Shown piece after piece: positions 16,872 through 24,555 of a stretch of 34,359 bases of DNA. Below the pieces are notes generated by a model, which did no database searches, was not told where the DNA came from, and saw only the letters and a list, made by a program, of their open reading frames with translations. The position numbers and the translations under genes are program-made. The DNA is taken from contig CATKYT010000012.1 in NCBI GenBank assembly GCA_949841245.1, positions 1 to 34,359 of the forward strand, in the 5' to 3' direction. Positions within the stretch are counted from its first letter, which is position 1, and the number at the start of each line of letters is the position of its first letter. The DNA comes from an uncultured Eubacteriales bacterium. GTDB lineage: Bacteria > Bacillota > Clostridia > Christensenellales > UBA1242.

Positions 16872-18113
16872 TTATTTAGAAGTAACTTTCAAACTCATCT
16901 TAAACACCATTTCGTTTAAATAATCGTCTGCATTTTCCAAACTTTCCAAAAACTTCATGAAATTGGCTCTGTCAGAATTATACATAATTGTGTAATAATT
17001 CGCTATATCCGCTTTATTTTCTCGCATTATACCAATTGCATTGGCAAATTTTTCTCTTACTCTTTTTTCGATTGCTTGAATCATGGCATCAGAAAGATTT
17101 TTAAATTCCACATTTTCTTTAACCGTATAATCTTTATTGACCGCTTCCGCAAGATTTAAAACCAAAGTTAAATCTATGCAAAAAATTGGTCTGCCATTTT
17201 GATAGACAATTCTGTTTCTTACAACATTGTCAAAGATTTCAAAAGAAAGTTTGGCTTCGTTATATTCCCCGTCAGAGAAGTTCTCAATTTCAATTGAACC
17301 TTCTTTATATACTCCACACACCATGTTGATGTCTTCCACTTGTTTGCTGTCAAGTAAAACAACCGCTCTGCCATCTTTAAATAGATATGCATCACCATCA
17401 TTTAATATTTCTTTTGGTGGTGGCTGAGATTGCCCTTCTGCACCACCTTGCCCACTTGTTGCAGCGTCTGTCGCTGCTGCCGCAGCAACACCTTCATTTT
17501 CAGGTTCTCCCAATTTTAAATATGGAACAAGTGCAGTTTGTGTTGGTCCAAACATTCTTTTGAAAAACAATTCAATTGTGCTGTCATAGGCATATACATA
17601 ATCACGATTATAATTGACAAGTTCACTGACCTTAATGGCACTGTCAGTATCCAATTTTTCCACAGAAGTTAAAAAATCTTTTGCAGTGGCATTGGTGGTG
17701 ATAAGTTTAGAACTTGAAGCAACATTTCTGCATTTACCCAAAAAATCCAAAATATTTACTATATCTTCATGTATTATTTCTTCATTTACAACAATGGTTT
17801 TAACATGCGAAAGTCCAACTTTTCTTCCCACATGAAGCCCAACAAGATTGATGGCTTCTGTAAGAGTTCTTCCTTCTGCGGAAACAACTTTATAATTTTC
17901 TGTGAAAGTTTGTTCGGCAATTGGCACAAACATAAGAAGTGAAACATCAAAATTTCCTTCTGTTTCGCCTTTGTCAACACCGATTGCAGTAATAACTGCA
18001 TATCTGTCCAATTCTGCACTTGCCCCAAGAGCAGGAAAAGCAAAAATTACAGAAATGGCAATAAACACCAAAAGCATAGGCGTTTTAATTAAATAATCCC
18101 AAACTTTTTTCAT
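16872..18113 (-). CDS. gerC: Spore germination receptor subunit, Ger(x)C family, no lipobox
   Basis: C subunit of a nutrient germinant receptor of the spore inner membrane. Residues 9-31 are hydrophobic, followed by ELDRYAVITAIGVDKG near 34-49, the characteristic start of the family. The second half (from about 290) carries the conserved C-terminal domain with a KNLSDAMIQAIEKRV helix. A low-complexity Ala/Gly/Gln/Pro insert occupies about 208-235. Family members are normally lipoproteins with a Cys just before the ELD/RRE motif. Here the sequence is FPALGASAELD with no Cys, so lipidation is not expected; an Ala-x-Ala signal peptidase I site is possible. The ATG overlaps the gerB stop (ATGA). 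The paralogue group (GerA, GerK or other) is not determined. Confidence 0.88.
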   Translation of the reverse strand: MKKVWDYLIKTPMLLVFIAISVIFAFPALGASAELDRYAVITAIGVDKGETEGNFDVSLLMFVPIAEQTFTENYKVVSAEGRTLTEAINLVGLHVGRKVGLSHVKTIVVNEEIIHEDIVNILDFLGKCRNVASSSKLITTNATAKDFLTSVEKLDTDSAIKVSELVNYNRDYVYAYDSTIELFFKRMFGPTQTALVPYLKLGEPENEGVAAAAATDAATSGQGGAEGQSQPPPKEILNDGDAYLFKDGRAVVLLDSKQVEDINMVCGVYKEGSIEIENFSDGEYNEAKLSFEIFDNVVRNRIVYQNGRPIFCIDLTLVLNLAEAVNKDYTVKENVEFKNLSDAMIQAIEKRVREKFANAIGIMRENKADIANYYTIMYNSDRANFMKFLESLENADDYLNEMVFKMSLKVTSK

Positions 18114-19198
18114 TTCTTTTTCTCCCTTTTAAGTAAAACAAGTGCAATAAAACATAATACTGGCACGACAACAAAAGGCAAAATGGCAAAATAAGGCAAA
18201 AAGTTTTCGCCATACAGAATTGCTTTGCCAAGGTTTAAAACAACATAACTTATGGCAAGAATGAAAAACAAATTGAAAGAAATGGCCGAAATAATTTCGT
18301 TTATTTTTCCAAATACTTCCAAAAAAGACAGCATAAACATCTTCAAATAAATTGCCAATTGAAAATATGTTAAAATGACAATCAAAAGCATGGAAATCAT
18401 GTCAATTCTTCCCACACCGCCATATTCTTTCACATAACACATAATTTCAAACAAAGCAAAAGGATGCAAGAAAGAAGTGTAAGTGTAAGTAAACAAAAAC
18501 ACTGCTGTTATGCTGATAACCAAAAACATGGAAATTCCAGAAAGAGAAAAAATCACTTTCCATTGTCCGCGTTTGATGGTTATTTTGTCAATAATCAAGA
18601 AAAGCAAAAGACTGTCACCAAATCCAGCAATATGTTTGATGGAAGTCAATGCAATGTCACCTATTGATGACTGAAACAAAAGTGGCAAATCTTTGATTCC
18701 AAGCAAACCAATAACGATGCAAAAAACAGTTACTCCCACAATTAATGGGAAAAAAATTTGCATTGTTCTGCCCATAACACGAAGTCCCATAATGCCAAGA
18801 TGAGTGATGACAGGTATAAAACAAAATAAAAACAAAATGTTGGAAGAATCTTGATAGATTAAAGTTTTAAAGAAAAGATAAGTCACATTATAAAGCAAAA
18901 TTGCTTTGAAAATGAAAAACAACATTATTAAAAACAAAATGACTTTCATGACGACTTTTCCAAAATATTTCTGCAAAATTTCTGCAAAAGATTGAGTTGG
19001 AAAAGCCCTTTTCATGCGATAAAAAAGATAAATCAATCCAAATTCCAAAACAAACAAAATAATTGGTACAAAATATGCTTCCAACTTTGCTCCTTCATAA
19101 AGCAAAGATGGCAAAACCAATATTTTGTTGGAAAATAAAATGATAAACAACATTATTCCAACTTGCCATGCAGTTAAACTTTTATCTTTAATCGTCAT
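18110..19198 (-). CDS. gerB: Spore germination receptor subunit GerB (membrane)
   Basis: Integral membrane B subunit of the germinant receptor, of the APC transporter superfamily, thought to bind the germinant. The 362-aa protein has about ten hydrophobic segments; it opens with the typical LTAWQVGIMLFIILFSNKILVLP, and a charged loop KITIKRGQW lies near 205-213. It ends in a Lys/Arg-rich cytoplasmic tail. Its start overlaps gerA by 11 bp and its end overlaps gerC by 4 bp, so the three subunits are translationally coupled in A-B-C order. Confidence 0.92.
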   Translation of the reverse strand: MTIKDKSLTAWQVGIMLFIILFSNKILVLPSLLYEGAKLEAYFVPIILFVLEFGLIYLFYRMKRAFPTQSFAEILQKYFGKVVMKVILFLIMLFFIFKAILLYNVTYLFFKTLIYQDSSNILFLFCFIPVITHLGIMGLRVMGRTMQIFFPLIVGVTVFCIVIGLLGIKDLPLLFQSSIGDIALTSIKHIAGFGDSLLLFLIIDKITIKRGQWKVIFSLSGISMFLVISITAVFLFTYTYTSFLHPFALFEIMCYVKEYGGVGRIDMISMLLIVILTYFQLAIYLKMFMLSFLEVFGKINEIISAISFNLFFILAISYVVLNLGKAILYGENFLPYFAILPFVVVPVLCFIALVLLKREKKK

Positions 19199-20609
19199 TT
19201 ATTCTTTCCTCGTCATTATTTTCAAAAGATTTCGGCCGTGTCGTCATATCTTGCAACGGAACTTTAAGCAAAGCATCTTTGTTGTCACTTAAAATAAATG
19301 GAGAAAAAGGTGCAAGATAAGGTGTGCCAAAGTTTTCCACTGAATTTGCATAGGCAATTACATAGATAATTCCACCAAGAAGTCCCAAAATGCCAAGCGA
19401 AGCACCCAAAATCATAAACACTAATTGAAGAATTGTAATTTGTGAAGCCTGCTCTGGTACAGTGTATAATGCAATCTTAGCAATGGCTACAACAATTACT
19501 GATGGCGGAGAAATCAGTCCCGCTTTAACACCTGTGTCACCCAAAATCAACGCCCCTACAACCGAAGTGGCAAGTCCTAAATAACTTGGCAGACGAAGAC
19601 TGACTTCATATAAAATTTGAAACAAAAGATTGATAAACAAAATTTCCACAAAAGGTGTAAAAGGAATTTGCTGAGTGGAATCGGCAATGGTAATTAAATA
19701 TTTAATAGGCAAAATGTTGTGATGAAACAGTTGTAAAGCAATGTAAGCCCCAGGTCCAACAACAGCAAAAAACAAACCTATAAGTCTGACAATACGCAAT
19801 AAAGATGCATAAACATAGTTGGTGTAATAATCGTTACTGCTTTGCAAATCTTCCAAAAACATGAACGGAATGGTTAAAACAATAGGCGAATTATCAACAA
19901 TTAAAGCAATTCTTCCTTCCAACATTTTAGAAGCAACAATGTCAGGTTTTTCACTGTTTCCCACTTGTTTTAAAATGGAATTTGGACGATTTGAAAGAAG
20001 CGAGATAAGATAATAAGAATCAACAACCCCGTCAATTTTTACTTTTTTTAATTTCTTCTTTATTTCTTTAACAATATCTTTACTTGCCACACCATCTAAA
20101 TAAGCAATGACAACTTGTGTCTTTGTCATTTCCCCGATAAGCATTTCTTCAAAAACAAGTTCTTCACCATAAAAATGTCGTCTTATAAGCGTCATATTAG
20201 TTTTTAAATCTTCTGTAAAACCTTCTCTTGGACCCATAATAACAGGTGAAGTTGGTGGTTCTGATGGTGCTCTGGTGTTGTATTTTTGAATGTCAATAAT
20301 TAAATATTGTTCACTGTTTGACAGAAAGACAGCAACTCCACCTTTCAAAATTTTTTCAACAACTTGTTGTTCTTTTGCGTCAGAAACATCATTGGATTTA
20401 ACAATTTGCTTAACGACATCAAAAGTTAATTCCCCTTCAAAGTTAGAAATTGGCTCAAAAATGCTTTGAGAAAACACCAAATTGTCAGTAATGCTTTTTA
20501 AATAAACAAAGCAAACTTCAACGCCATTTTTAGAGATGGTTCTTGATGCTACATCGATGGAATTATGTAATTTATCTTTAAACTTTTGCTCTTGCTTTTT
20601 GATGTCCAT
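19188..20609 (-). CDS. gerA: Spore germination receptor subunit GerA
   Basis: A subunit of the germinant receptor. Start set at ATG 20609 (473 aa), which has AAGGAG 7 nt upstream; a longer frame exists only from a TTG. The first ~270 residues are the soluble N-terminal domain, including the family hallmark GPREGFTEDLKTN near residue 137. The C-terminal part has four to five membrane segments (about 270-430) with GPGAYIALQ and the ILGDTGVKAGLISPPSVIVVA stretch. A short polar tail ends the protein. It is the first gene of gerA-gerB-gerC and follows a sigma-G-like -10 box, consistent with forespore expression. Confidence 0.95.
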   Translation of the reverse strand: MDIKKQEQKFKDKLHNSIDVASRTISKNGVEVCFVYLKSITDNLVFSQSIFEPISNFEGELTFDVVKQIVKSNDVSDAKEQQVVEKILKGGVAVFLSNSEQYLIIDIQKYNTRAPSEPPTSPVIMGPREGFTEDLKTNMTLIRRHFYGEELVFEEMLIGEMTKTQVVIAYLDGVASKDIVKEIKKKLKKVKIDGVVDSYYLISLLSNRPNSILKQVGNSEKPDIVASKMLEGRIALIVDNSPIVLTIPFMFLEDLQSSNDYYTNYVYASLLRIVRLIGLFFAVVGPGAYIALQLFHHNILPIKYLITIADSTQQIPFTPFVEILFINLLFQILYEVSLRLPSYLGLATSVVGALILGDTGVKAGLISPPSVIVVAIAKIALYTVPEQASQITILQLVFMILGASLGILGLLGGIIYVIAYANSVENFGTPYLAPFSPFILSDNKDALLKVPLQDMTTRPKSFENNDEERINDD

Positions 20610-20627
20610 ACATTCTCTCCTTTTTGC

Positions 20628-20634
20628 TAGTATG
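20628..20634 (-). promoter_or_regulatory. Sigma-G-type -10 box of the gerA operon
   Basis: The minus strand reads CATACTA, identical to the Bacillus sigma-G -10 consensus, 19 nt before ATG 20609. The -35 is uncertain: TGTATT lies 15 nt further upstream, near the sigma-G TGHATR form but with short spacing. The leader would be only about 12 nt, placing the ribosome binding site at the 5' end. Confidence 0.6.
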
Positions 20635-20654
20635 AACAAAAAACATAAAAATAC

Positions 20655-20686
20655 AAAAAAATGTAAGACAAATTTATCTTACATTT
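20655..20686 (-). terminator. Terminator overlapping the end of the Fn3-like gene
   Basis: Minus strand AAATGTAAGA, 8-nt loop, TCTTACATTT, followed by T. The upstream arm is made of the last codons of the gene (Asn-Val-Arg) and the stop codon lies at the start of the loop. It separates this gene from the gerA operon. Confidence 0.88.
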
Positions 20687-21612
20687 ATTTTAATTTTTTC
20701 ACTTGCCAAAACATGTAAATTCAAATTTTCTGACGATTTTATTTCCACATTTTTGTTTTCAAAATCAATGTCAAGAAAAGATAAATTTAAAAAGTTGTAA
20801 ACTATATTGTTGCCATTGGTTGACCAATTTTTTTCTTCAACATTCAAATCTGCTTCGAAAACTCCATCAACATAAATTTCAAACTTAGACACAATTTGAT
20901 TGCAAACAATTTCAAGTCGGTCCGCATCAAAATTTGCACTTAAAATTTGATTTTTTCTTACAACTGAAAAAGATTTACCTAAGCCTGCTTGTGATGGCAA
21001 AAGGTTGGCATTATTAGACACAGCAACAATGTAAATTTTGAAATAACCAACTCTGTCAATTTGGCTAAGCACAAACCTTTCTTCTTGAACAACAGCATTT
21101 AAAACAACATCACCTTTGTTGTCAATGACGCTTACAGAATAACTATCTGCCGAATTTACTTCATCCCATGTTATGACTTCATTCTCAATTTCAACAGAAT
21201 CATAATTGACATCATCCAAATTCCAAGAAGGAACCCATTCCACATATTTGCTGTAATCACCGTTAGCCGTTCCGTTTTCGTTTGTAAAGCAAACTGCAAA
21301 GCGATATTTTTTCCCAGCAACAACATCAAATTTCTTTTCATCAGATAAATTTAAAACATTGCTTTTGCTTAAAACAGTCGTTATAACCTTATATCCATTT
21401 TCCAAATCTTGATATTGTTCCAATCTAAATTTATAGGCATAATCGGCATTAAATTGACTTACCAAGTTATATTTTCCATCAATTTTTTCCACTGAAAGAA
21501 ATGAAGGGACCAACCTGATTGCTTTGTTTCCAAAAAAAAGAAATCCCAATCCAACAAGGATTGTAACAACCGCCAAAGAAATTGCACTAATAAAAAGCAC
21601 CTTTTTCTTCAT
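20674..21612 (-). CDS. Membrane-anchored protein with fibronectin-III-like repeats
   Basis: 312 aa, no recognised function. Residues 5-27 form a signal anchor after MKKK. The exported part looks like two or three beta-sandwich repeats of about 85-90 residues (roughly 38-128, 138-223 and 224-310). The middle one has the Fn3-like pattern VITWDEVNSADSYSVSV near 146-162. No Cys-based lipobox, sortase signal or catalytic motif is seen. Fn3-like repeats often mediate surface or wall contacts; the role here is unknown. There is no Shine-Dalgarno, and a -10 box lies 6 nt before ATG 21612, predicting a leaderless mRNA. The gene is divergent from the 21781 gene and lies upstream of gerA on the same strand, but a terminator isolates it. 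Confidence 0.8.
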   Translation of the reverse strand: MKKKVLFISAISLAVVTILVGLGFLFFGNKAIRLVPSFLSVEKIDGKYNLVSQFNADYAYKFRLEQYQDLENGYKVITTVLSKSNVLNLSDEKKFDVVAGKKYRFAVCFTNENGTANGDYSKYVEWVPSWNLDDVNYDSVEIENEVITWDEVNSADSYSVSVIDNKGDVVLNAVVQEERFVLSQIDRVGYFKIYIVAVSNNANLLPSQAGLGKSFSVVRKNQILSANFDADRLEIVCNQIVSKFEIYVDGVFEADLNVEEKNWSTNGNNIVYNFLNLSFLDIDFENKNVEIKSSENLNLHVLASEKIKINVR

Positions 21613-21618
21613 AAAAAT

Positions 21619-21648
21619 ATTTTACACTAAAAAAACATAATTTTGCAA
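21619..21648 (-). promoter_or_regulatory. Promoter of the Fn3-like gene, predicting a leaderless mRNA
   Basis: Minus strand TTGCAA (21643-21648), 18 nt, TAAAAT (21619-21624), then six bases ATTTTT and ATG 21612. The spacing to the start codon is the same as at miaB and the PBP gene. Confidence 0.6.
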
Positions 21649-21728
21649 TTTATTTTGCTTAAAAACGAACAAAACTGCATATTATTTATTAAAATAAGAA
21701 AAAATTGCAAATAAATTTGAATTGCTTA

Positions 21729-21757
21729 TTGACAAAATACATCAAAAGTGTTAAAAT
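21729..21757 (+). promoter_or_regulatory. Sigma-A promoter of the 21781 gene
   Basis: Plus strand TTGACA (21729-21734), 17 nt, TAAAAT (21752-21757). The predicted start is about 17 nt before the ATG, with GGAGG in between, a conventional arrangement unlike its divergent neighbour. Confidence 0.85.
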
Positions 21758-21780
21758 TTAGTTATATATTGGAGGTTAAT

Positions 21781-22254
21781 ATGAATTTAAACAGTCTTTC
21801 ACTTGTTGTTGACTTTGCGCATCTCCCATCAGAAGGATTTGCAGCACTTATCTTGGCAATCATTTTCACAATCGTAAGTTTGGCATCTGTTGTTTTCTTC
21901 TTTAAACACAAAGATTTAAACAAAATTTGGTTGGCACTCATCATTTTGGCTTTGCCTGCCCTTTCAATCTTCTGCTGGATTTATTTAATTATTTCCATCA
22001 CAGATTTGGGAATTGGTGCATGCTTCTACATTTCTTTTGCTTGTGCTGCTGGTTACCTTCTTCTTATGGTTGCACTTGGTTTCATCTTAAACAAAACTGT
22101 TAAACAAAAAGAAACTGTTGAAGAAACAAAAACAGAAGAAATTGTTGAAGACCAAGAAACAACTGATGACAACAAAGAAGAAACTGAAACAACTGAAAAT
22201 GAAGAAGATGAAGTTGAAATGTTTACAGTTGAAACAAAATCAAACAAAGAATAA
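21781..22254 (+). CDS. Small membrane protein with acidic cytoplasmic tail, unknown
   Basis: 157 aa from ATG 21781, which has TTGGAGG five bases upstream. The reading frame extends back to 21748, but that ATG overlaps the -10 box. Three membrane segments lie at about 18-41, 48-71 and 76-103. The last ~50 residues are low complexity, rich in Glu, Thr and Asp, and end in MFTVETKSNKE. I do not recognise a family. It is monocistronic, with its own promoter and a terminator just after the stop. The acidic tail resembles in composition the N-terminus of the 13363-14310 protein, but I see no homology. Confidence 0.82.
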   Translation: MNLNSLSLVVDFAHLPSEGFAALILAIIFTIVSLASVVFFFKHKDLNKIWLALIILALPALSIFCWIYLIISITDLGIGACFYISFACAAGYLLLMVALGFILNKTVKQKETVEETKTEEIVEDQETTDDNKEETETTENEEDEVEMFTVETKSNKE

Positions 22255-22260
22255 AAAATT

Positions 22261-22286
22261 AAACCTGTCAAACGACAGGTTTTTTT
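22261..22286. terminator. Terminator between the convergent 21781 gene and the DAC-like gene
   Basis: Plus strand AAACCTGTC, loop AAAC, GACAGGTTT, then T run. It follows the plus-strand stop (22254) by 6 nt. The minus-strand gene ends at 22307, and a shorter T/A-rich run on that side may let the same hairpin serve both. Confidence 0.9.
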
Positions 22287-22306
22287 ATTGCAAAATTTTT
22301 AATTAA

Positions 22307-23671
22307 TTATCTTCCACCAACATTAAAGATTTTCTTAGAATTTCCTTTTTTGTCAACAGTGAAGCCTTGCATAATTCCATCTTGGGAAACTTTAATTGCA
22401 ACACCATATTTTGCCATGGTTGTAGTTGACGCCAAACGACCACCACCTGCGCTTCCTGCTTCAATCTTAATGATTGCACCAACAGCAATAATTGTTCCAT
22501 CATAATCAACAATGGTTGCACCATCAATTGAAGTCAATTCTTCAATCAATTTTCTGTCAAGTTCAAAAAGTTTTCTTCCAGCAATCATTTTGCGAATGGC
22601 CATCGTTTTAGTGTATTTATTAGTCACCAAAAAGTCTTGATAGGAAAGACTAAATTTTTCCACAATTTTTTTGGCATTAGAAAGATTATAAAGTTTTTGT
22701 GCTTCTTCCAACTCTAAATTCTTTTTCATTTCAAAATGTTCTTCTGAAATAATATCCGAAGCATCAATATGTGAAAGAGCAGCCAAAGTTTTATCTTTGT
22801 TGATGTAAGCAAGACATGCACCTTTGTAAGAAAACGAACAGTCAAGAGCCGTGTTATAAATCGATCGTCTAATTTGTTTGGCAGTGTAAGAAACATTACT
22901 TGACAAAAGTCTTATAATTTCTTCATGAGAATAAACACACCAATGACCACTTCTTTTTGCAAAAATAAGTTGTCTTGCATAAAACACCAAAATGTCGCCT
23001 TTTTTAGTAAGAACAATCCCCACACGCTTATCATTGCAAATGCGTGCAACTTTTTCATAAACATGTGGAGAAATGGTTTGAACATTTTTGGAATTTTTCA
23101 AACTTACATAACCCAAAAACACCCCATTTCTGTCAAACTCCACAAAAGAGTTAATTCCATCAGTAATCAGTGCAAAAAAGTCTTTGGAAATGAAATCGTT
23201 ATAATTAACTTGTGCTTGTCCATCTAAATTAACCCCCAGATTAATCAAAATTCCTAGGTCAACATTTGCACCTTCATAAGTTCTTGAAGCCCAGACATCG
23301 AGATATGAAATAACGCCCAAAATAGTTTGAGTTCCGTTTTCAGCAATACTGTCAATCATCGCCTTTTCAATGGCAACATTGTGAAGGTCTGTTAAATACA
23401 TTTTGTCAGAAATTCCAAAAGCCGAAATTTCACTGAATTCATGTATAATAGAACGAATAATTTCCACTTCAAAAGTTTTAAATGCAAGTCCACGCTTTAA
23501 AACCACACGATAATCATCTGATTTAGTCGGTTTCAAAAGTATGGAGTTGCCTTTACCAAAAGCCACTTCACTATCTCTGGCAGATGATTCAATTTCACCA
23601 GCCAAATAACTGCCAGTAAACAAAGGGACAATGTGATTTTCAACCAGATTATAAAATTCGGCTTTCTCCAT
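22307..23671 (-). CDS. Diadenylate-cyclase-like protein with altered RHR motif
   Basis: 454 aa, soluble, no membrane segment. The C-terminal module (about 370-440) resembles a DisA_N/DAC domain: DGATIVDYDG at 383-392, a Gly-rich turn, then GGGRLASTTTMAKYG at 409-423 and AIKVSQDGI. In active cyclases DGA and RHR are required for making c-di-AMP from ATP. The DGA is intact, but the RHR position reads RLA. A second, weaker module with the same order (DG...FVEFDRNG at 171-183, SPHVYEKVARICN at 201-213, IVLTKKGDI) lies in the middle. The N-terminal ~165 residues include WASRTYEG at 127-134 and could be a sensor domain such as the DACNV type described with DAC proteins; I cannot verify this. AAGGAG precedes ATG 23671. 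It may be an inactive sensor, a c-di-AMP binder or a cyclase with different chemistry. Confidence 0.75.
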   Translation of the reverse strand: MEKAEFYNLVENHIVPLFTGSYLAGEIESSARDSEVAFGKGNSILLKPTKSDDYRVVLKRGLAFKTFEVEIIRSIIHEFSEISAFGISDKMYLTDLHNVAIEKAMIDSIAENGTQTILGVISYLDVWASRTYEGANVDLGILINLGVNLDGQAQVNYNDFISKDFFALITDGINSFVEFDRNGVFLGYVSLKNSKNVQTISPHVYEKVARICNDKRVGIVLTKKGDILVFYARQLIFAKRSGHWCVYSHEEIIRLLSSNVSYTAKQIRRSIYNTALDCSFSYKGACLAYINKDKTLAALSHIDASDIISEEHFEMKKNLELEEAQKLYNLSNAKKIVEKFSLSYQDFLVTNKYTKTMAIRKMIAGRKLFELDRKLIEELTSIDGATIVDYDGTIIAVGAIIKIEAGSAGGGRLASTTTMAKYGVAIKVSQDGIMQGFTVDKKGNSKKIFNVGGR

Positions 23672-23713
23672 ACCCTTCTCCTTAACTTTTTAAAAAAATC
23701 TTGTTATATAAAT

Positions 23714-23742
23714 ATAATAAAATGAACTGAAATTTCTGTCAA
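23714..23742 (-). promoter_or_regulatory. Sigma-A promoter of the DAC-like gene
   Basis: Minus strand TTGACA (23737-23742), 17 nt, TATTAT (23714-23719), about 43 nt before ATG 23671. This predicts vegetative, rather strong expression of a monocistronic mRNA. It also separates the gene from sigK, which ends at 23772 with only a weak A/T hairpin behind it. Confidence 0.88.
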
Positions 23743-23771
23743 GCAAAATAGAGATATTTAAAAAATTTTTA

Positions 23772-24485
23772 CTAATTTTTTCTTCCATTATCACTTTCAT
23801 TTTTATCAAAACATTCTTTAATAATACTCAAAGTTTTGTTTTCAATTCTGGAAATGTAAGAACGAGAAATTCCAAGCACATCCGCCACTTCTTTTTGTGT
23901 CAAGGCTTTTTCGCAATCAATTCCATATCTCAGTTTAATGACTGCCTGTTCCCTTTCGTCCAACCTTGTTTTGATTATGTTTTTGATTTTCTGCATGATT
24001 ATGTTTGTTTCAACTTGAACAAAAACTTCTTCATCATCAGAAGCCAAAACATCTTTTAATTCCAAATCTTTGTCTTCATCACTGTTGGTTGTAAGGCTGT
24101 TTAAAGAAATGACATTCTTATGTTTTTTATTTGACCTTATAAGCATCAAAATTTCATTGTTTATGCATCTTGCCGCATAAGTTGACAACTGAACTTTTTT
24201 GTCATAGTCGAAAGTGTCAATAGCCTTAATAAGCCCAATTGTTCCAACTGACAATAAGTCATCTGCTTCAAGAGAATTAGTATATTTTTTTACGATATGC
24301 GCCACCAATCTTAAATTGTGGCTGATAAGTTTTTCTCTGGCGTTCTTGTCACCTTCTTTCATCTTTCTGAATTCTTCTTTTTCTTCTTCCAAAGTCAAAG
24401 GTTTTGGAAAACCCTGAGCAGTGTTTACATAATTTGTAAAAATGCAAATTCGGCTGAAAAAATAAGCAAAACTTTCAAAAATCAT
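23772..24485 (-). CDS. sigK: RNA polymerase sporulation sigma factor, SigK type
   Basis: Late mother-cell sigma factor. The 237-aa protein has region 2 with ISHNLRLVAHIVKKY near 54-68 and DDLLSVGTIGLIKAI near 75-89. The -10-reading helix STYAARCINNEILM follows at 101-114, and the region 4 helix-turn-helix, TQKEVADVLGISRSYISRIE, is near 195-215. These match the sigma-K subgroup rather than sigma-E. Residues 1-24 (hydrophobic, MIFESFAYFFSRICIFTNYV) precede FPKPL and resemble the pro-sequence of Bacillus pro-sigma-K, removed by SpoIVFB. The gene is uninterrupted, with no skin-type insertion. AGGAG lies 5-6 nt before ATG 24485. No SpoIVFA/B gene is in the window. Confidence 0.9.
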   Translation of the reverse strand: MIFESFAYFFSRICIFTNYVNTAQGFPKPLTLEEEKEEFRKMKEGDKNAREKLISHNLRLVAHIVKKYTNSLEADDLLSVGTIGLIKAIDTFDYDKKVQLSTYAARCINNEILMLIRSNKKHKNVISLNSLTTNSDEDKDLELKDVLASDDEEVFVQVETNIIMQKIKNIIKTRLDEREQAVIKLRYGIDCEKALTQKEVADVLGISRSYISRIENKTLSIIKECFDKNESDNGRKN

Positions 24486-24502
24486 AAAAACTCCTATGAA
24501 AT

Positions 24503-24531
24503 GTTATATGTCAGATTTTGTCAGATTTTGC
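24503..24531 (-). promoter_or_regulatory. Possible sigma-E-like promoter of sigK
   Basis: Minus strand GCAAAAT (24525-24531), 14 nt, CATATAAC (24503-24510). The Bacillus sigma-E form is about KMATATW, 14 nt, CATACAHT, so this is a partial match with correct spacing. The region also holds a tandem 10-bp repeat (TCAGATTTTG twice on the plus strand, 24511-24530), which could be a regulator site such as for SpoIIID. The evidence is suggestive only. Confidence 0.35.
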
Positions 24532-24555
24532 CTAAATTTTAAAAATAATAAAAAC

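Noticed and set aside
23745..23771. Terminator after sigK
   Set aside because: Only A/T pairing around AAAAATT and AATTTTT, with no GC base in the stem; not supportable.
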